From Paraburkholderia silviterrae (lineage in GTDB: Bacteria > Pseudomonadota > Gammaproteobacteria > Burkholderiales > Burkholderiaceae): a stretch of 64,000 bases of DNA. The DNA lies in NCBI RefSeq assembly GCF_004353915.1, contig NZ_SMRP01000020.1:62001-126000 (forward strand). Reading direction: 5' to 3'. Below are positions 52,200 through 60,415 of the stretch, one piece after another (position 1 is the stretch's first letter; every line of letters starts with the position of its first letter). The translations under genes were made by a program, and so were the position numbers. The notes beneath the pieces were generated by a model. It saw nothing but the letters and a program-made list of their open reading frames with translations, did not search any database and had not been told where the DNA came from.

Positions 52200-52320
52200 G
52201 GAACTGCTCCTGTCGGGTGCCGGCAGTTCAAGACTGCGCAGCGGGTTCGAGATTGGCGAAGCCGGTTGCAAAAGCCCTGCCGCAAGCGAGCGTCGCAGGG
52301 CACCGGTACGAAATGGCCGG

Positions 52321-53175
52321 TCAACGCAGCACGCCTTTCGCGCGCAGTTCGTGACCGATGCGCGCGATCTCGCGCTCGCCTTCGCTCAGCGATGCACGGC
52401 TGGTGTGCACCGAAAAGCGGCCCAGGTGCAGATCGTGCGGATGAGGGATTGCCGTCCCGACCACGAAGCGCGCATCGGTCTCGGCCTCGAATTCGAGCGC
52501 CGCATCGGACGGGTCGAATACGGCCAGCTCGCCTTTGTCCACGGCTTCGGGATTGCGCAGGCTGCCGTCCATCACCGCGGTCCAGCCTACCGTGTAGCCG
52601 GGCGGCGGCTGGTGGCGCCAGCGCTGGCCGGCCTTGAGCTCCACCACGAAATAGTTGACGCCCGAAGGGGCATCGATCGGGCTGACCGCCTCCCCGCTAC
52701 GGCCGAGCAACACGCGTGCCGGGCCATCCGATGGGATTGCGTTGACCGAAAGATGCTGGCTGAACGCGGGAGCCAACTCACGCTCCGGCGGCAAGGCAAC
52801 CCACAGCTGGAAGGCCTTGATCGGGGGCTCGGCGAAGCCGGAATGCCAAACGCCCCGGCCAGCGCTCATCCATTCGATATCGCCCGCCTCCATCGTGCCT
52901 TCGTGGCCCGTGGATTCAGCATAGCGGCCTCGCCCTTCTATTGCCAGGGTCAAGGTGGCCAGACCCGAATGCGGATGCCAGCCGAAACCCTGCTGGCCCA
53001 TCGCCTCCTCGGTGTCGATCAGATCGAGAAAAACGAACGGCTTGATCAACTCGCCGACGTCGGCGGGGCTCACCATGCGCACCAGCGGCCCGTGCGCATT
53101 GCCGCGCGTGCGGAAGATAACGTGACGGCCCACGGCGGCAAGGGGCGTGGGCGAAGTTTGGACGATTGCATTCAT
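52321..53175 (-). CDS. Pirin family protein
   Basis: A 284-residue two-cupin-domain pirin. The N-terminal domain has the metal motif GWHPHSGLATLTLAIEG (His68, His70), and MEAGDIEWMSAGRGVWHSGF provides the second His. The C-terminal cupin is diverged. Some bacterial pirins are quercetinases or redox-responsive regulators; this one cannot be assigned. The gene follows the NmrA gene by 29 bases, on the same strand. The ATG at 53175 has a poor ribosome site, consistent with coupling to the upstream gene. Confidence 0.88.
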   Translation of the reverse strand: MNAIVQTSPTPLAAVGRHVIFRTRGNAHGPLVRMVSPADVGELIKPFVFLDLIDTEEAMGQQGFGWHPHSGLATLTLAIEGRGRYAESTGHEGTMEAGDIEWMSAGRGVWHSGFAEPPIKAFQLWVALPPERELAPAFSQHLSVNAIPSDGPARVLLGRSGEAVSPIDAPSGVNYFVVELKAGQRWRHQPPPGYTVGWTAVMDGSLRNPEAVDKGELAVFDPSDAALEFEAETDARFVVGTAIPHPHDLHLGRFSVHTSRASLSEGEREIARIGHELRAKGVLR

Positions 53176-53204
53176 GAGTATTCGCTCGCTCGTGAGATGG
53201 GCTT

Positions 53205-54110
53205 TCAGGCCGTTGCGGGAATCGCAAAATTCGCTTTGGCCCATGCGGCAAACTTCGTCGGCTGCTGGCCCGCGATCTGGTTGGCGAGCGCGATCGCGTC
53301 GCGCGAATCCGAGCCGAGATACGTATGCGTTTCGAACCAGGCGAGCATCGCCGCGATGCCCTCAGCGCCCGGGAACCAGCTAGCAAAAACCTCGCGCGGG
53401 ACGCGCGTGAACGAGAGCTTGTTGCCTTGCCGATTCAGGGTTTCAATAATCTCGTTGAAGCTCAGGAAATCGCCCACCAGCGGCAAATGCTCGCCGTGCC
53501 CCACGCGTTCCGGCTGCGCGAACGCACCGGCCACGACGCGGCCGAGCTCGGTGATGTCGCCCATGTGGATGACCCGCCGCTCGGGATCGAGCGGCAGCGC
53601 CCAGCCCACGGTGCCATCGGCCTGTTTCTGCGGAGCCATTACGCCAATCAGGTTTTGATAGTAGAACGGAGCAATTACAAACGTATGGTGGGCGAATCCA
53701 GCCTCGCTCACAATGCGCTCGAACTGCGCTTTGCTCGTGAAATGCGGGACATCGATCTTGCCGCCGCTGATCGCCTCAACGTTCGGGAGCGTCGACCAGA
53801 TGAAGTGCTGCACGCCAGCGGCTTTCGCCGCGTTGACGGCGGCGAGCGCCTGCCGGCTTTCGTCCGCGCCCGCCTCCCAGGAATTGGTCACCACGAAAGC
53901 GCCGTGTGCGCCCGCAAATGCGGCCTCAAGCGTTTCGGGGCGGTTGAAATCGGCCAGCACGACTTCGTCGCCCAGCTCCGGATGCTTGTGCGGATTGCGT
54001 GTCAACGCGCGCACCTTGAATTGACCGCTCGCCTGCAGTGCGCGCACGACTGCGCCGCCTTGCTGACCGGTTGCGCCGATTACGGCGATGATCTTCTGAC
54101 TGTTCGACAT
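53205..54110 (-). CDS. NmrA-like NAD(P)-binding protein
   Basis: A 301-residue atypical SDR of the NmrA/HSCARG type. The nucleotide motif is GATGQQGGAVV at residues 12-22. A VTNSWE segment and FIWSTLP follow, with no classical Tyr-x-x-x-Lys. NmrA-type proteins are redox sensors or quinone reductase-like enzymes. The start is the ATG at 54110; the frame to 54224 is unsupported. First gene of the operon with pirin and the efflux pump, and divergent from the LysR gene 189 bases away, its likely regulator. Confidence 0.88.
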   Translation of the reverse strand: MSNSQKIIAVIGATGQQGGAVVRALQASGQFKVRALTRNPHKHPELGDEVVLADFNRPETLEAAFAGAHGAFVVTNSWEAGADESRQALAAVNAAKAAGVQHFIWSTLPNVEAISGGKIDVPHFTSKAQFERIVSEAGFAHHTFVIAPFYYQNLIGVMAPQKQADGTVGWALPLDPERRVIHMGDITELGRVVAGAFAQPERVGHGEHLPLVGDFLSFNEIIETLNRQGNKLSFTRVPREVFASWFPGAEGIAAMLAWFETHTYLGSDSRDAIALANQIAGQQPTKFAAWAKANFAIPATA

Positions 54111-54299
54111 GGTCGCTCTCCAGCGAATATTCGGTTGAGGTGCTGCGACCTTACGCAGCGAACGCGGCACAGGCTGAAGCCTTGCGGCGGTCCGAAAGCG
54201 GCCACCTGCTGCGCGACACCTCAAGTATGGCGACGGAGAGCGTTACACACTAGATGGTAAAATGTGATCTGATTAATCCATTTATGGAGGAATTCCACC

Positions 54300-55202
54300 A
54301 TGCTCGATCTGAATGATCTGGCGATGTTCGTGCAGGTCGTGCGGGCCGGCAGTTTCTCCGAAGCGGCGCGGCGTTTGCGCATGCCGGCGAACACGCTGAG
54401 CCGGCGTATCGATCAACTCGAAGAGCAGCTCGGCACGCGTCTGCTGCATCGCTCGACACGCAAACTCGCGCCAAGCACCGACGGTCAGGCGCTGTTCGAG
54501 CGCTATGCGCCGGCGCTCGACCAGATCTTCGAGATCGAGCGGCTCCATGCCGGCAAGCAGGCACCGTCCGGCTCGGTTCGCGTCACCGCGATGGCCGGCC
54601 TGTTCGAAATCTTCCGCATGGAATGGATGGTCGAATTCTACACGCGCTATCCGCACATCAGCATCGACTTCCTGCTCGACGATACGCCGACCGACCTGAT
54701 CGCCGAACGCGTCGATCTGGCCTTGCGCATGGGCGTCGAGACCGGCACCGGCTTCAGGGTACGCCGGCTGGCGCCGAGCGCCATGATCCTTGCCGCGAGT
54801 CCGGCCTATCTGGAACGGCGCCCCGCACCGCGCACGCTGCGTGAGCTCGCCGAACACGACTGCCTGACGATTTCCACGCGCCAGGGCCGCAACACGTGGC
54901 GTCTGCAGGGGCCACGCGGCAGTCAGGACGTATCGATCAACAGCCGTTTCGCGGTGAACGACATGCGCGTGCTGGCGCAGGCTTGCATCGCTGGGCTCGG
55001 TATTGCACTGCTGCCACAGTTGATGGTCGAGCCCATCATCGAGCAGGGGACACTGGTACGCGTGCTGCCGGCCTGGCGGCGCACGAGCACCGACCTCGGC
55101 CTGCAGCTCGTCTACACGAGCCGCCCGCCCGTGCCGCCCGCGGTGGCGGTCGTCGCCGAATTTCTCATCGAGAAGCTGGGCGACACGATGAAGAGTCCGT
55201 AA
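54300..55202 (+). CDS. LysR-family transcriptional regulator
   Basis: A 300-residue LTTR with helix-turn-helix SGSFSEAARRLRMPANTLSRRI (about residues 17-38) and LLHRSTRKLAPSTDG wing, then an effector domain of the AaeR/DsdC-like group. GGAGG stands nine bases before the ATG. It is divergent from the NmrA/pirin/efflux operon and should control it. The intergenic region is AT-rich near 54250-54280, but no clean palindrome was seen. Confidence 0.9.
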   Translation: MLDLNDLAMFVQVVRAGSFSEAARRLRMPANTLSRRIDQLEEQLGTRLLHRSTRKLAPSTDGQALFERYAPALDQIFEIERLHAGKQAPSGSVRVTAMAGLFEIFRMEWMVEFYTRYPHISIDFLLDDTPTDLIAERVDLALRMGVETGTGFRVRRLAPSAMILAASPAYLERRPAPRTLRELAEHDCLTISTRQGRNTWRLQGPRGSQDVSINSRFAVNDMRVLAQACIAGLGIALLPQLMVEPIIEQGTLVRVLPAWRRTSTDLGLQLVYTSRPPVPPAVAVVAEFLIEKLGDTMKSP

Positions 55203-55224
55203 CTTGCGTTATACGAAGGGTATG

Positions 55225-55788
55225 CTAGTCGAGCAGCAGCAAGGCATCGGCGAGCGACAACACCGTTGTGCGCGAATCGAATGCGGTGGAGAACAAATGC
55301 TCATGGACAACCTGATCCGGGTCGTAGCAGCAATCCTTGACCGTGTACAGGCGGAAGTCCGCGTCGCTCGCGTATGCGACCGATGACAGCACGACGCCAG
55401 TCGACGCAATGCCAACGAGAATCAGCGTATCGACACCCTGCGCGCGCAGCCGTGCCTCGAGATCCGTGCCAAAGAACACGCTGGCGCGATGCGCGATGAC
55501 GAGCGGCTCATGGGCCAGTTGGCCCAATTCCGGTGCGATCCGGTCTTCGACGAAAAGGCCAAGCTGCTTGATGCCCTGACCATTCTTGTTCAACGGGCTG
55601 ACTTCCGGATATCCCGGACTGAAGCGCAGATTGGCGAAATAAACGCTGACGCCTTTGGCCCGCGCCGCGTCGCATAGCTTGCGCGTATTGGCGAGCAAGG
55701 CCGGTGCGACCGATGGAAAGAGTCCGAGAATGTCGGTCTGGTAGTGCATGACGACAAGCGCGGTGTGCGCCGGTGCGAGTGCCTCCAT
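55225..55788 (-). CDS. Isochorismatase-fold protein without the catalytic triad
   Basis: A 187-residue protein with the isochorismatase/cysteine-hydrolase fold: ALVVMHYQTDIL at 10-21, FFGTDLEARLRAQGVDTLILVGI at about 105-127 in pieces, and VVLSSVAYASDADF. The triad Asp-Lys-Cys is not conserved: the Asp position two before Gln17 is His15, the Lys position is Ala99, and the Cys position is Thr130/Gly131. AAGGAG precedes the ATG at 55788. It converges on the LysR gene. It may be a pseudoenzyme or use other chemistry. Confidence 0.83.
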   Translation of the reverse strand: MEALAPAHTALVVMHYQTDILGLFPSVAPALLANTRKLCDAARAKGVSVYFANLRFSPGYPEVSPLNKNGQGIKQLGLFVEDRIAPELGQLAHEPLVIAHRASVFFGTDLEARLRAQGVDTLILVGIASTGVVLSSVAYASDADFRLYTVKDCCYDPDQVVHEHLFSTAFDSRTTVLSLADALLLLD

Positions 55789-56096
55789 TGAAGCTGCTCC
55801 TTTACGTTGTAAAGCCTTTCATATTCACAACCGGGGAACATTGAACACGGCGAAGCGTGCTCGTGTCAACACGACACCGCTCGATAAATTTCGGGCCGCC
55901 ATATCACGCGAATTCCCAGCATCGATCCTGCCCGCTTGCGAGCAACGTTCAGAACGGCAGTGCATGGTTACGTGCCGGTCATCGCCGCTTCGGCGTATCG
56001 GTTGTTCAAAATGAGCGCATACTCAGATCGAACCTTCCCCGTGAAGGACCTCTCTGCCAGGCTGAACGGATCAAAAGGAGCTGGAAAAAAACTCAA
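55789..56096. other. Divergent promoter region
   Basis: 308 bases between the isochorismatase-fold gene (minus) and the deaminase gene (plus). No ORF or defined operator was found. Confidence 0.4.
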
Positions 56097-56606
56097 ATGA
56101 ACGCCACCCCCGAACTCGAACTCGCAAAGCTCGACGAACGCGACCTCACGCTGCTGCGCAAAGCAATCGAGCTGGCCGACGAATCCCGACGCAACGGCCG
56201 CCATCCGTTTGCCGCTCTCGTGGCGGACGAGCACGGCAACATCGTGGCGTCCGCCGGCAACAACTCGATGCCGCCGCAAGGCGATCCCACCCAGCACGCC
56301 GAGCTCGTGGCCGCGGCGAAGGCCGCGCGCGTGCTGTCTGCGGAGCAGCTCGCGCGATGCACGCTCTATACGAGCGCCGAGCCGTGCTGCATGTGCTCGG
56401 GCGCGATCTATTGGTGCAACATCGGACGCGTCGTGTATGCGCTCTCCGAGCATCGGCTGCTCACCCTCACCGGCGCTCACCCCGAGAACCCGACGTTCTC
56501 GCTGCCCTGCCGCGAAGTTTTCGTGCGCGGCCAGCGGCATATCGATGTGGTCGGACCCGTGCTCGAAGATGAGGCGGCATGTTCGCATCACGGCTTCTGG
56601 GCATAA
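56097..56606 (+). CDS. Nucleoside/guanine-type deaminase (CDA fold)
   Basis: A 169-residue zinc deaminase of the cytidine deaminase-like superfamily. Zinc and catalytic residues are visible: His67-Ala-Glu69 (QHAELVAAAK) and Pro96-Cys97-x-x-Cys100 (SAEPCCMCSGA). The FAALVADEHGNIV strand is typical. It is closest to guanine deaminases and broad nucleoside deaminases rather than tRNA deaminase TadA, which is usually longer at the C-terminus here. The ribosome site AAGGAG is 16 bases away, so translation may be weak. Followed by a terminator. Confidence 0.86.
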   Translation: MNATPELELAKLDERDLTLLRKAIELADESRRNGRHPFAALVADEHGNIVASAGNNSMPPQGDPTQHAELVAAAKAARVLSAEQLARCTLYTSAEPCCMCSGAIYWCNIGRVVYALSEHRLLTLTGAHPENPTFSLPCREVFVRGQRHIDVVGPVLEDEAACSHHGFWA

Positions 56607-56637
56607 GCGCTCAAACGCCTGAAGCCGCCCTTTTTTA

Positions 56638-56682
56638 AGCCGCTGCACCATAAGTCAATGACCCGCAGCGGCTCATTCTTTG
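56638..56682 (+). terminator. Terminator after the deaminase
   Basis: AGCCGCTGC (56638-56646) and GCAGCGGCT (56665-56673) form a 9-bp stem followed by CATTCTTTG. The T content is modest. Confidence 0.55.
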
Positions 56683-56708
56683 CCTGACGTTTTCATTACG
56701 GCGTTTTG

Positions 56709-56857
56709 TTGTCTATACGTTAAATACATAGGACGAAAATTCGCCGTCGATCTCCCGTGCCCGATCCGCACGCATTGTCGTTGCCATCAAATCAATCTCC
56801 TCCTCTTCAGCGAAAACCCTACTTAACCGCTCATCGCTGATTGTCTATTTTGTCTAT
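56709..56857. promoter_or_regulatory. Three TTGTCTAT boxes upstream of the first tandem binding protein
   Basis: TTGTCTAT occurs at 56709-56716 (extended to GTCTATAC, 56711-56718), 56841-56848 and 56850-56857. The last two are nine bases apart and end 87 bases before the start. The word matches half of a GTCTAKAC-type HutC/GntR site and is unusual in this GC-rich sequence. Confidence 0.5.
56802..56828. repeat. 27-bp direct repeat, copy 1
   Basis: A 27-base stretch beginning CCTCTTCAGCGAAAACC recurs without change at 57974-58000. Each copy ends 116 or 111 bases before the ATG of one of the two tandem binding-protein genes, so the duplication includes the promoter. Confidence 0.85.
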
Positions 56858-56944
56858 CCAACTGGCGGATAGCACTGCCTTTTCCCGAAGCTGTCGCTGG
56901 CCTTCGCGGCGGCCCCCGAAGTCGATACTGGAGACTCCAAAGCA

Positions 56945-57703
56945 ATGAAGAAGTTTGCCCTGTTCATCGCGATCCTCGCGATCGCAACCTCCGCCTGCGC
57001 GAAGGACTGGTCCACCATCCGGTTTGGTGTCGACGCGAGTTATCCGCCGTTCGAATCGAAGAGTGCGGACGGCAAGCTGGTCGGGTTCGATATCGACCTC
57101 GGCAACGAAATTTGCAAACGCCTGAATGCGAAATGCGTCTGGATCGAGCAGGAATTCGACGGCATGATTCCGGCACTCAAAGCGAAGAAGTTCGACGGCG
57201 TGCTGTCCTCGATGTCGATGACGCCGGAGCGCGAACAGCAGATCGCCTTCTCGGTGAAACTGTTCAATACGCCTACGCGCCTCGTCGCCAAGAAGGGCAG
57301 CAACCTGCTGCCCACGGCCGACTCGCTCAAGGGCAAGTCGGTGGGTGTCGAGCAAGGCACCATTCAGGAAACCTACGCGAAAAAGAACTGGGCGCCCAAG
57401 GGCGTGAACGTGGTGCCGTACCAGAACCAGGACCAGGTCTACGCGGACCTGCTCTCGGGCCGTCTGGACGCAGCGCTGCAGGATGAGGTGCAAGCCGACA
57501 TGGGCTTCCTGAAGACGCCGCGCGGCGCGGGCTTCCAGTTCGCGGGCAACGAAATCCCGTCGGACGCAGCCGGCATTGGCCTGCGCAAGGAAGACACCGA
57601 CCTGAAGGCGAAGATCGACAAAGCCATCGCCGACATGATCAAGGACGGCACGTACAAGAAGATCGAGTCGAAGTACTTCGACTTCGACGTGTACGGCAGC
57701 TAA
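56945..57703 (+). CDS. Periplasmic amino-acid binding protein (tandem copy 1)
   Basis: A 252-residue HisJ/ArgT-like solute-binding protein. Residues 1-19 are the signal (MKKFALFIAILAIATSACA). DWSTIRFGVDASYPPFE, GFDIDLGNEICKRL and FDGMIPALKAKKFDG are family marks, and it ends FDFDVYG. The signal ends Ser-Ala-Cys-Ala, so lipidation is possible but less likely than signal peptidase I cleavage. It is about 85% identical in visual comparison to the next gene and more distant from the one at 2711. No permease or ATPase is near. A hairpin and a terminator follow. Confidence 0.92.
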   Translation: MKKFALFIAILAIATSACAKDWSTIRFGVDASYPPFESKSADGKLVGFDIDLGNEICKRLNAKCVWIEQEFDGMIPALKAKKFDGVLSSMSMTPEREQQIAFSVKLFNTPTRLVAKKGSNLLPTADSLKGKSVGVEQGTIQETYAKKNWAPKGVNVVPYQNQDQVYADLLSGRLDAALQDEVQADMGFLKTPRGAGFQFAGNEIPSDAAGIGLRKEDTDLKAKIDKAIADMIKDGTYKKIESKYFDFDVYGS

Positions 57704-57763
57704 GCACTGCAAAACGGCCGGCCCCGCGTGAAGACGCGGTTCCGGCCTGGCCGTTAGAAGCAA

Positions 57764-57791
57764 GCCCAGACTCATCCGGTCTGGGCTTTTT
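57764..57791 (+). terminator. Rho-independent terminator of binding-protein copy 1
   Basis: GCCCAGAC (57764-57771) pairs with GTCTGGGC (57779-57786), and five T follow. A second GC-rich hairpin lies just before it at about 57713-57756. Confidence 0.88.
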
Positions 57792-57878
57792 CATTTGCCG
57801 GGTTCGCGCTCAGGAAGCCGCTCGTCAATTGCTCGCCTCCGCTTCGTTGTTCATGACAGCCATATTGCGAATGCCGAG

Positions 57879-58029
57879 TTGTCTATTCATTTAATTCACG
57901 AGACACTTTCTCTGGATGCCCCAATCCCGCGCCGCAGTGCGCCAACGCCCCTTTTAACTGACGTAATGCACGTCCTCTTCAGCGAAAACCCTACTTAACC
58001 AAACATCATCGCCCAGTTATCTTGTCTAT
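57879..58029. promoter_or_regulatory. Two TTGTCTAT boxes upstream of the second tandem binding protein
   Basis: TTGTCTAT occurs at 57879-57886 and 58022-58029. The second is 83 bases before the start, at the same place as the paired boxes of copy 1. They frame the 27-bp repeat at 57974-58000. Same HutC/GntR-like half-site. Confidence 0.5.
57974..58000. repeat. 27-bp direct repeat, copy 2
   Basis: Identical to 56802-56828; see there. It shows that the tandem binding-protein genes were duplicated with their control regions. Confidence 0.85.
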
Positions 58030-58111
58030 TCAACTTTGCAGATGAACCCTCTGCCTGAGAAGGCCGCCAATTCACGGCGGCGCGGATTTCGATACTGGAG
58101 ACCTCACGTCA

Positions 58112-58888
58112 ATGAAGAAGCTAGCCCTGTCCATGGCGATTCTGGCCATCGCAACCTCCGCCTTCGCGAAGGACTGGTCCACTGTCCGGTTTGGCGTCGA
58201 CGCGAGCTACCCCCCGTTTGAGTCGAAGAGCACGGACGGCAAGCTCGTCGGCTTCGACATCGACATGGGCAACGAGATCTGCAAGCGCTTGAACGCTAAA
58301 TGCGTCTGGGTCGAAAGCGAGTTCGACGGCATGATCCCGGCGCTGAAGGCGAAGAAGTTCGACGGTGTGCTCTCGTCGATGTCGATGACGCCGCAGCGCG
58401 AAGCGCAAATTGCGTTCTCGGCGAAGCTGTTCCACACGCCGACGCGCCTCGTCGCGAAGAAGGGCTCGAACCTCCAGCCGACGGCCGATTCGCTCAAGGG
58501 CAAAACCGTGGGCGTCGAGCAGGGCACGACTCAAGAGACCTACGCGAAGCTCAACTGGGAGCCCAAAGGCGTGAAGATCGTGCCCTACCAGGACCAGCAA
58601 CAGGTGTATGCGGACCTGACATCGGGCCGTCTCGATGCGGCACTGCAAGACGCCGTGCAGGCCAACCTGAGCTTCCTGAAGACCCCGCGCGGCGCAGACT
58701 TCCAGTTCACGGGCGGCGACTTGAGCGATCCGCAGGGCACGCTCGGCGTGGGTGCCGCTATTGGCCTGCGCAAGGACGACGCGGAGCTGAAGACGAAGAT
58801 CGACAAGGCCATCGCCGACATGATCAAGGACGGCACGTACAAGAAGATCGAGTCGAAGTACTTCGACTTCGACGTGTACGGCGGCTGA
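58112..58888 (+). CDS. Periplasmic amino-acid binding protein (tandem copy 2)
   Basis: A 258-residue paralogue of the previous gene with the same layout: signal MKKLALSMAILAIATSAFA, DWSTVRFGVDASYPPFE, FDGMIPALKAKKFDG and the same C-terminus. It differs mainly around residues 195-215 (a GGDLSDPQGTLGVGAA insertion), near the domain that closes over the ligand, so specificity could differ. It has its own copy of the upstream region and is followed by an AstE/AspA-like gene 101 bases later, which may act on an imported N-acyl amino acid. Confidence 0.92.
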   Translation: MKKLALSMAILAIATSAFAKDWSTVRFGVDASYPPFESKSTDGKLVGFDIDMGNEICKRLNAKCVWVESEFDGMIPALKAKKFDGVLSSMSMTPQREAQIAFSAKLFHTPTRLVAKKGSNLQPTADSLKGKTVGVEQGTTQETYAKLNWEPKGVKIVPYQDQQQVYADLTSGRLDAALQDAVQANLSFLKTPRGADFQFTGGDLSDPQGTLGVGAAIGLRKDDAELKTKIDKAIADMIKDGTYKKIESKYFDFDVYGG

Positions 58889-58989
58889 CACCGCACGCAG
58901 CATGACGCGCCGCGCGCCTTGCTGCGTCGTGCCGATCCGCATTCCCTTATCCCGCGCGCCGGCTCGACATCCGGCGCAATTACGTCACC

Positions 58990-60105
58990 ATGCAAACACA
59001 GACGCATCCGCTGATTTCCCCGGCGCTCGGCACCGAGCGGCACCTGACGAGCTTCCACTACGGCCCGGCGGGCGGGCAGAAGATCTATATCCAGTCTTCG
59101 CTGCATGCCGACGAATTGCCCGGCATGCTGGTCGCCTGGGCGCTGCGCAGGCGCCTCGCCGCGCTCGAGGCGGCGGGCAAGCTGCGCGGCGAGATCGTGG
59201 TGGTGCCCGTACCCAATCCAATCGGTTTGAACCAACGCCTGCTCGGCCAGATGCTCGGCCGCTACGAAACCGGCACCGCCTCGAACTTCAACCGCAACTT
59301 CCATGATCTCGCCGAGCTCGTGATGCCGCGCGTGGAGTCCCGCCTCACCGGCGACGCGCAGCAGAACCTGCTTGCCGTGCGCGCCGCCATGCGCGAGGCG
59401 CTCGCCGAGCAAACGCCAACCACCGAGCTCCAGTCGCAGCGCCTCGCGCTGCAGCGCCTCTCGTACGACGCCGATGTCGTGCTCGACCTGCACTGCGACT
59501 TCGAAGCCGCGATGCACCTCTACACGAACCCCGACCTGTGGCCCGACGTCGAGCCGCTCGCGCGCTATCTCGACGCGAAGGCTTCGCTGCTCGCGCTCAA
59601 TTCGATCGGCAATCCATTCGACGAGATCCACAGCTTTTGCTGGTCCGAATTGCGCGCGCGTTATGGCGAGCGCTATCCCATTCCGAATGGTTCGATATCC
59701 GTAACGATCGAGCTGCGCGGCCAGGCCGACGTGTCCTATGCGTTCGCCGAGCACGACGCGAATGCGATCGTTGACTACCTGACGCACCGCGGCGTGATCG
59801 ACGGCACGCCCGCGCCTTTGCCGCCGCTCGAATTCGGGCCCACGCCCTTCGCCGGCAGCGAGCCGCTCATCGCGCCGATCTCCGGCGTGCTCGTGTTCCG
59901 CACCCCGGTTGGCGCGCGCGTCGAGCCCGGCCATCCGATCGCCGACATCGTCGACCCGCTGACCGAGCGCGTTGTCACGATCAAGAATTCCGTTGCCGGT
60001 GTGCTGTACGCGCGGCAGCGCGCTCGCTTTGCCACTGCGGGGATGGAAGTGGCATGCGTCGCGGGCGCCGAGCCCGTGCGCGGCGGCTCGCTATTGCCGG
60101 ATTGA
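58990..60105 (+). CDS. Succinylglutamate desuccinylase/aspartoacylase family protein
   Basis: A 371-residue zinc-dependent deacylase-like protein of the AstE/AspA family. The zinc ligands His39-x-x-Glu42 (SLHADELPG) and His168 (DLHCD) and catalytic Glu241 (VTIELRG) are visible. The C-terminal ~100 residues form a beta-barrel-like lipoyl/biotinyl-type hybrid fold, common in the longer members. These enzymes remove an acyl group from N-acyl amino acids. It follows the tandem binding proteins, which suggests the import and deacylation of such a compound. No other ast genes are near. Weak ribosome site. Confidence 0.86.
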   Translation: MQTQTHPLISPALGTERHLTSFHYGPAGGQKIYIQSSLHADELPGMLVAWALRRRLAALEAAGKLRGEIVVVPVPNPIGLNQRLLGQMLGRYETGTASNFNRNFHDLAELVMPRVESRLTGDAQQNLLAVRAAMREALAEQTPTTELQSQRLALQRLSYDADVVLDLHCDFEAAMHLYTNPDLWPDVEPLARYLDAKASLLALNSIGNPFDEIHSFCWSELRARYGERYPIPNGSISVTIELRGQADVSYAFAEHDANAIVDYLTHRGVIDGTPAPLPPLEFGPTPFAGSEPLIAPISGVLVFRTPVGARVEPGHPIADIVDPLTERVVTIKNSVAGVLYARQRARFATAGMEVACVAGAEPVRGGSLLPD

Positions 60106-60182
60106 GTTGCACGGCGCCAACGCGCCGGGAAGAACTCGCCATCGGCCACGTTGTCGAACCAACGTGGCTGGAGTTCTCCCTC

Positions 60183-60389
60183 ATGAAACGCGTTTGCTCC
60201 GCAGTTCTGCTCGTCGTGCTCACGGTCGGTTGTGCCGCTTGTGCCGGCTGTGCCTCCACGCAGCCGCCCGTGAACGATCAATCCGCCCGGCGCGCGCCGA
60301 GGCTCAGCGTTGGCGTCAGCGATCCCAATACGCAACTGATCCTGCCGTGGTTCCTCACGGATCTCATCAACGCGGTCAACGATCCCTAG
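60183..60389 (+). CDS. Small lipoprotein, Cys-rich signal end
   Basis: A 68-residue protein from the ATG at 60183 (GGAG nine bases upstream). Residues 1-20 are a lipoprotein-like signal with several Cys (VGCAACAGCAST), so the lipobox Cys is ambiguous. The mature part is short and polar, ending FLTDLINAVNDP. No family recognised. It lies 78 bases after the deacylase gene, possibly in the same transcript. Confidence 0.55.
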   Translation: MKRVCSAVLLVVLTVGCAACAGCASTQPPVNDQSARRAPRLSVGVSDPNTQLILPWFLTDLINAVNDP

Positions 60390-60415
60390 TTTTGTAGCGC
60401 CTTGCCGTCATCGAG

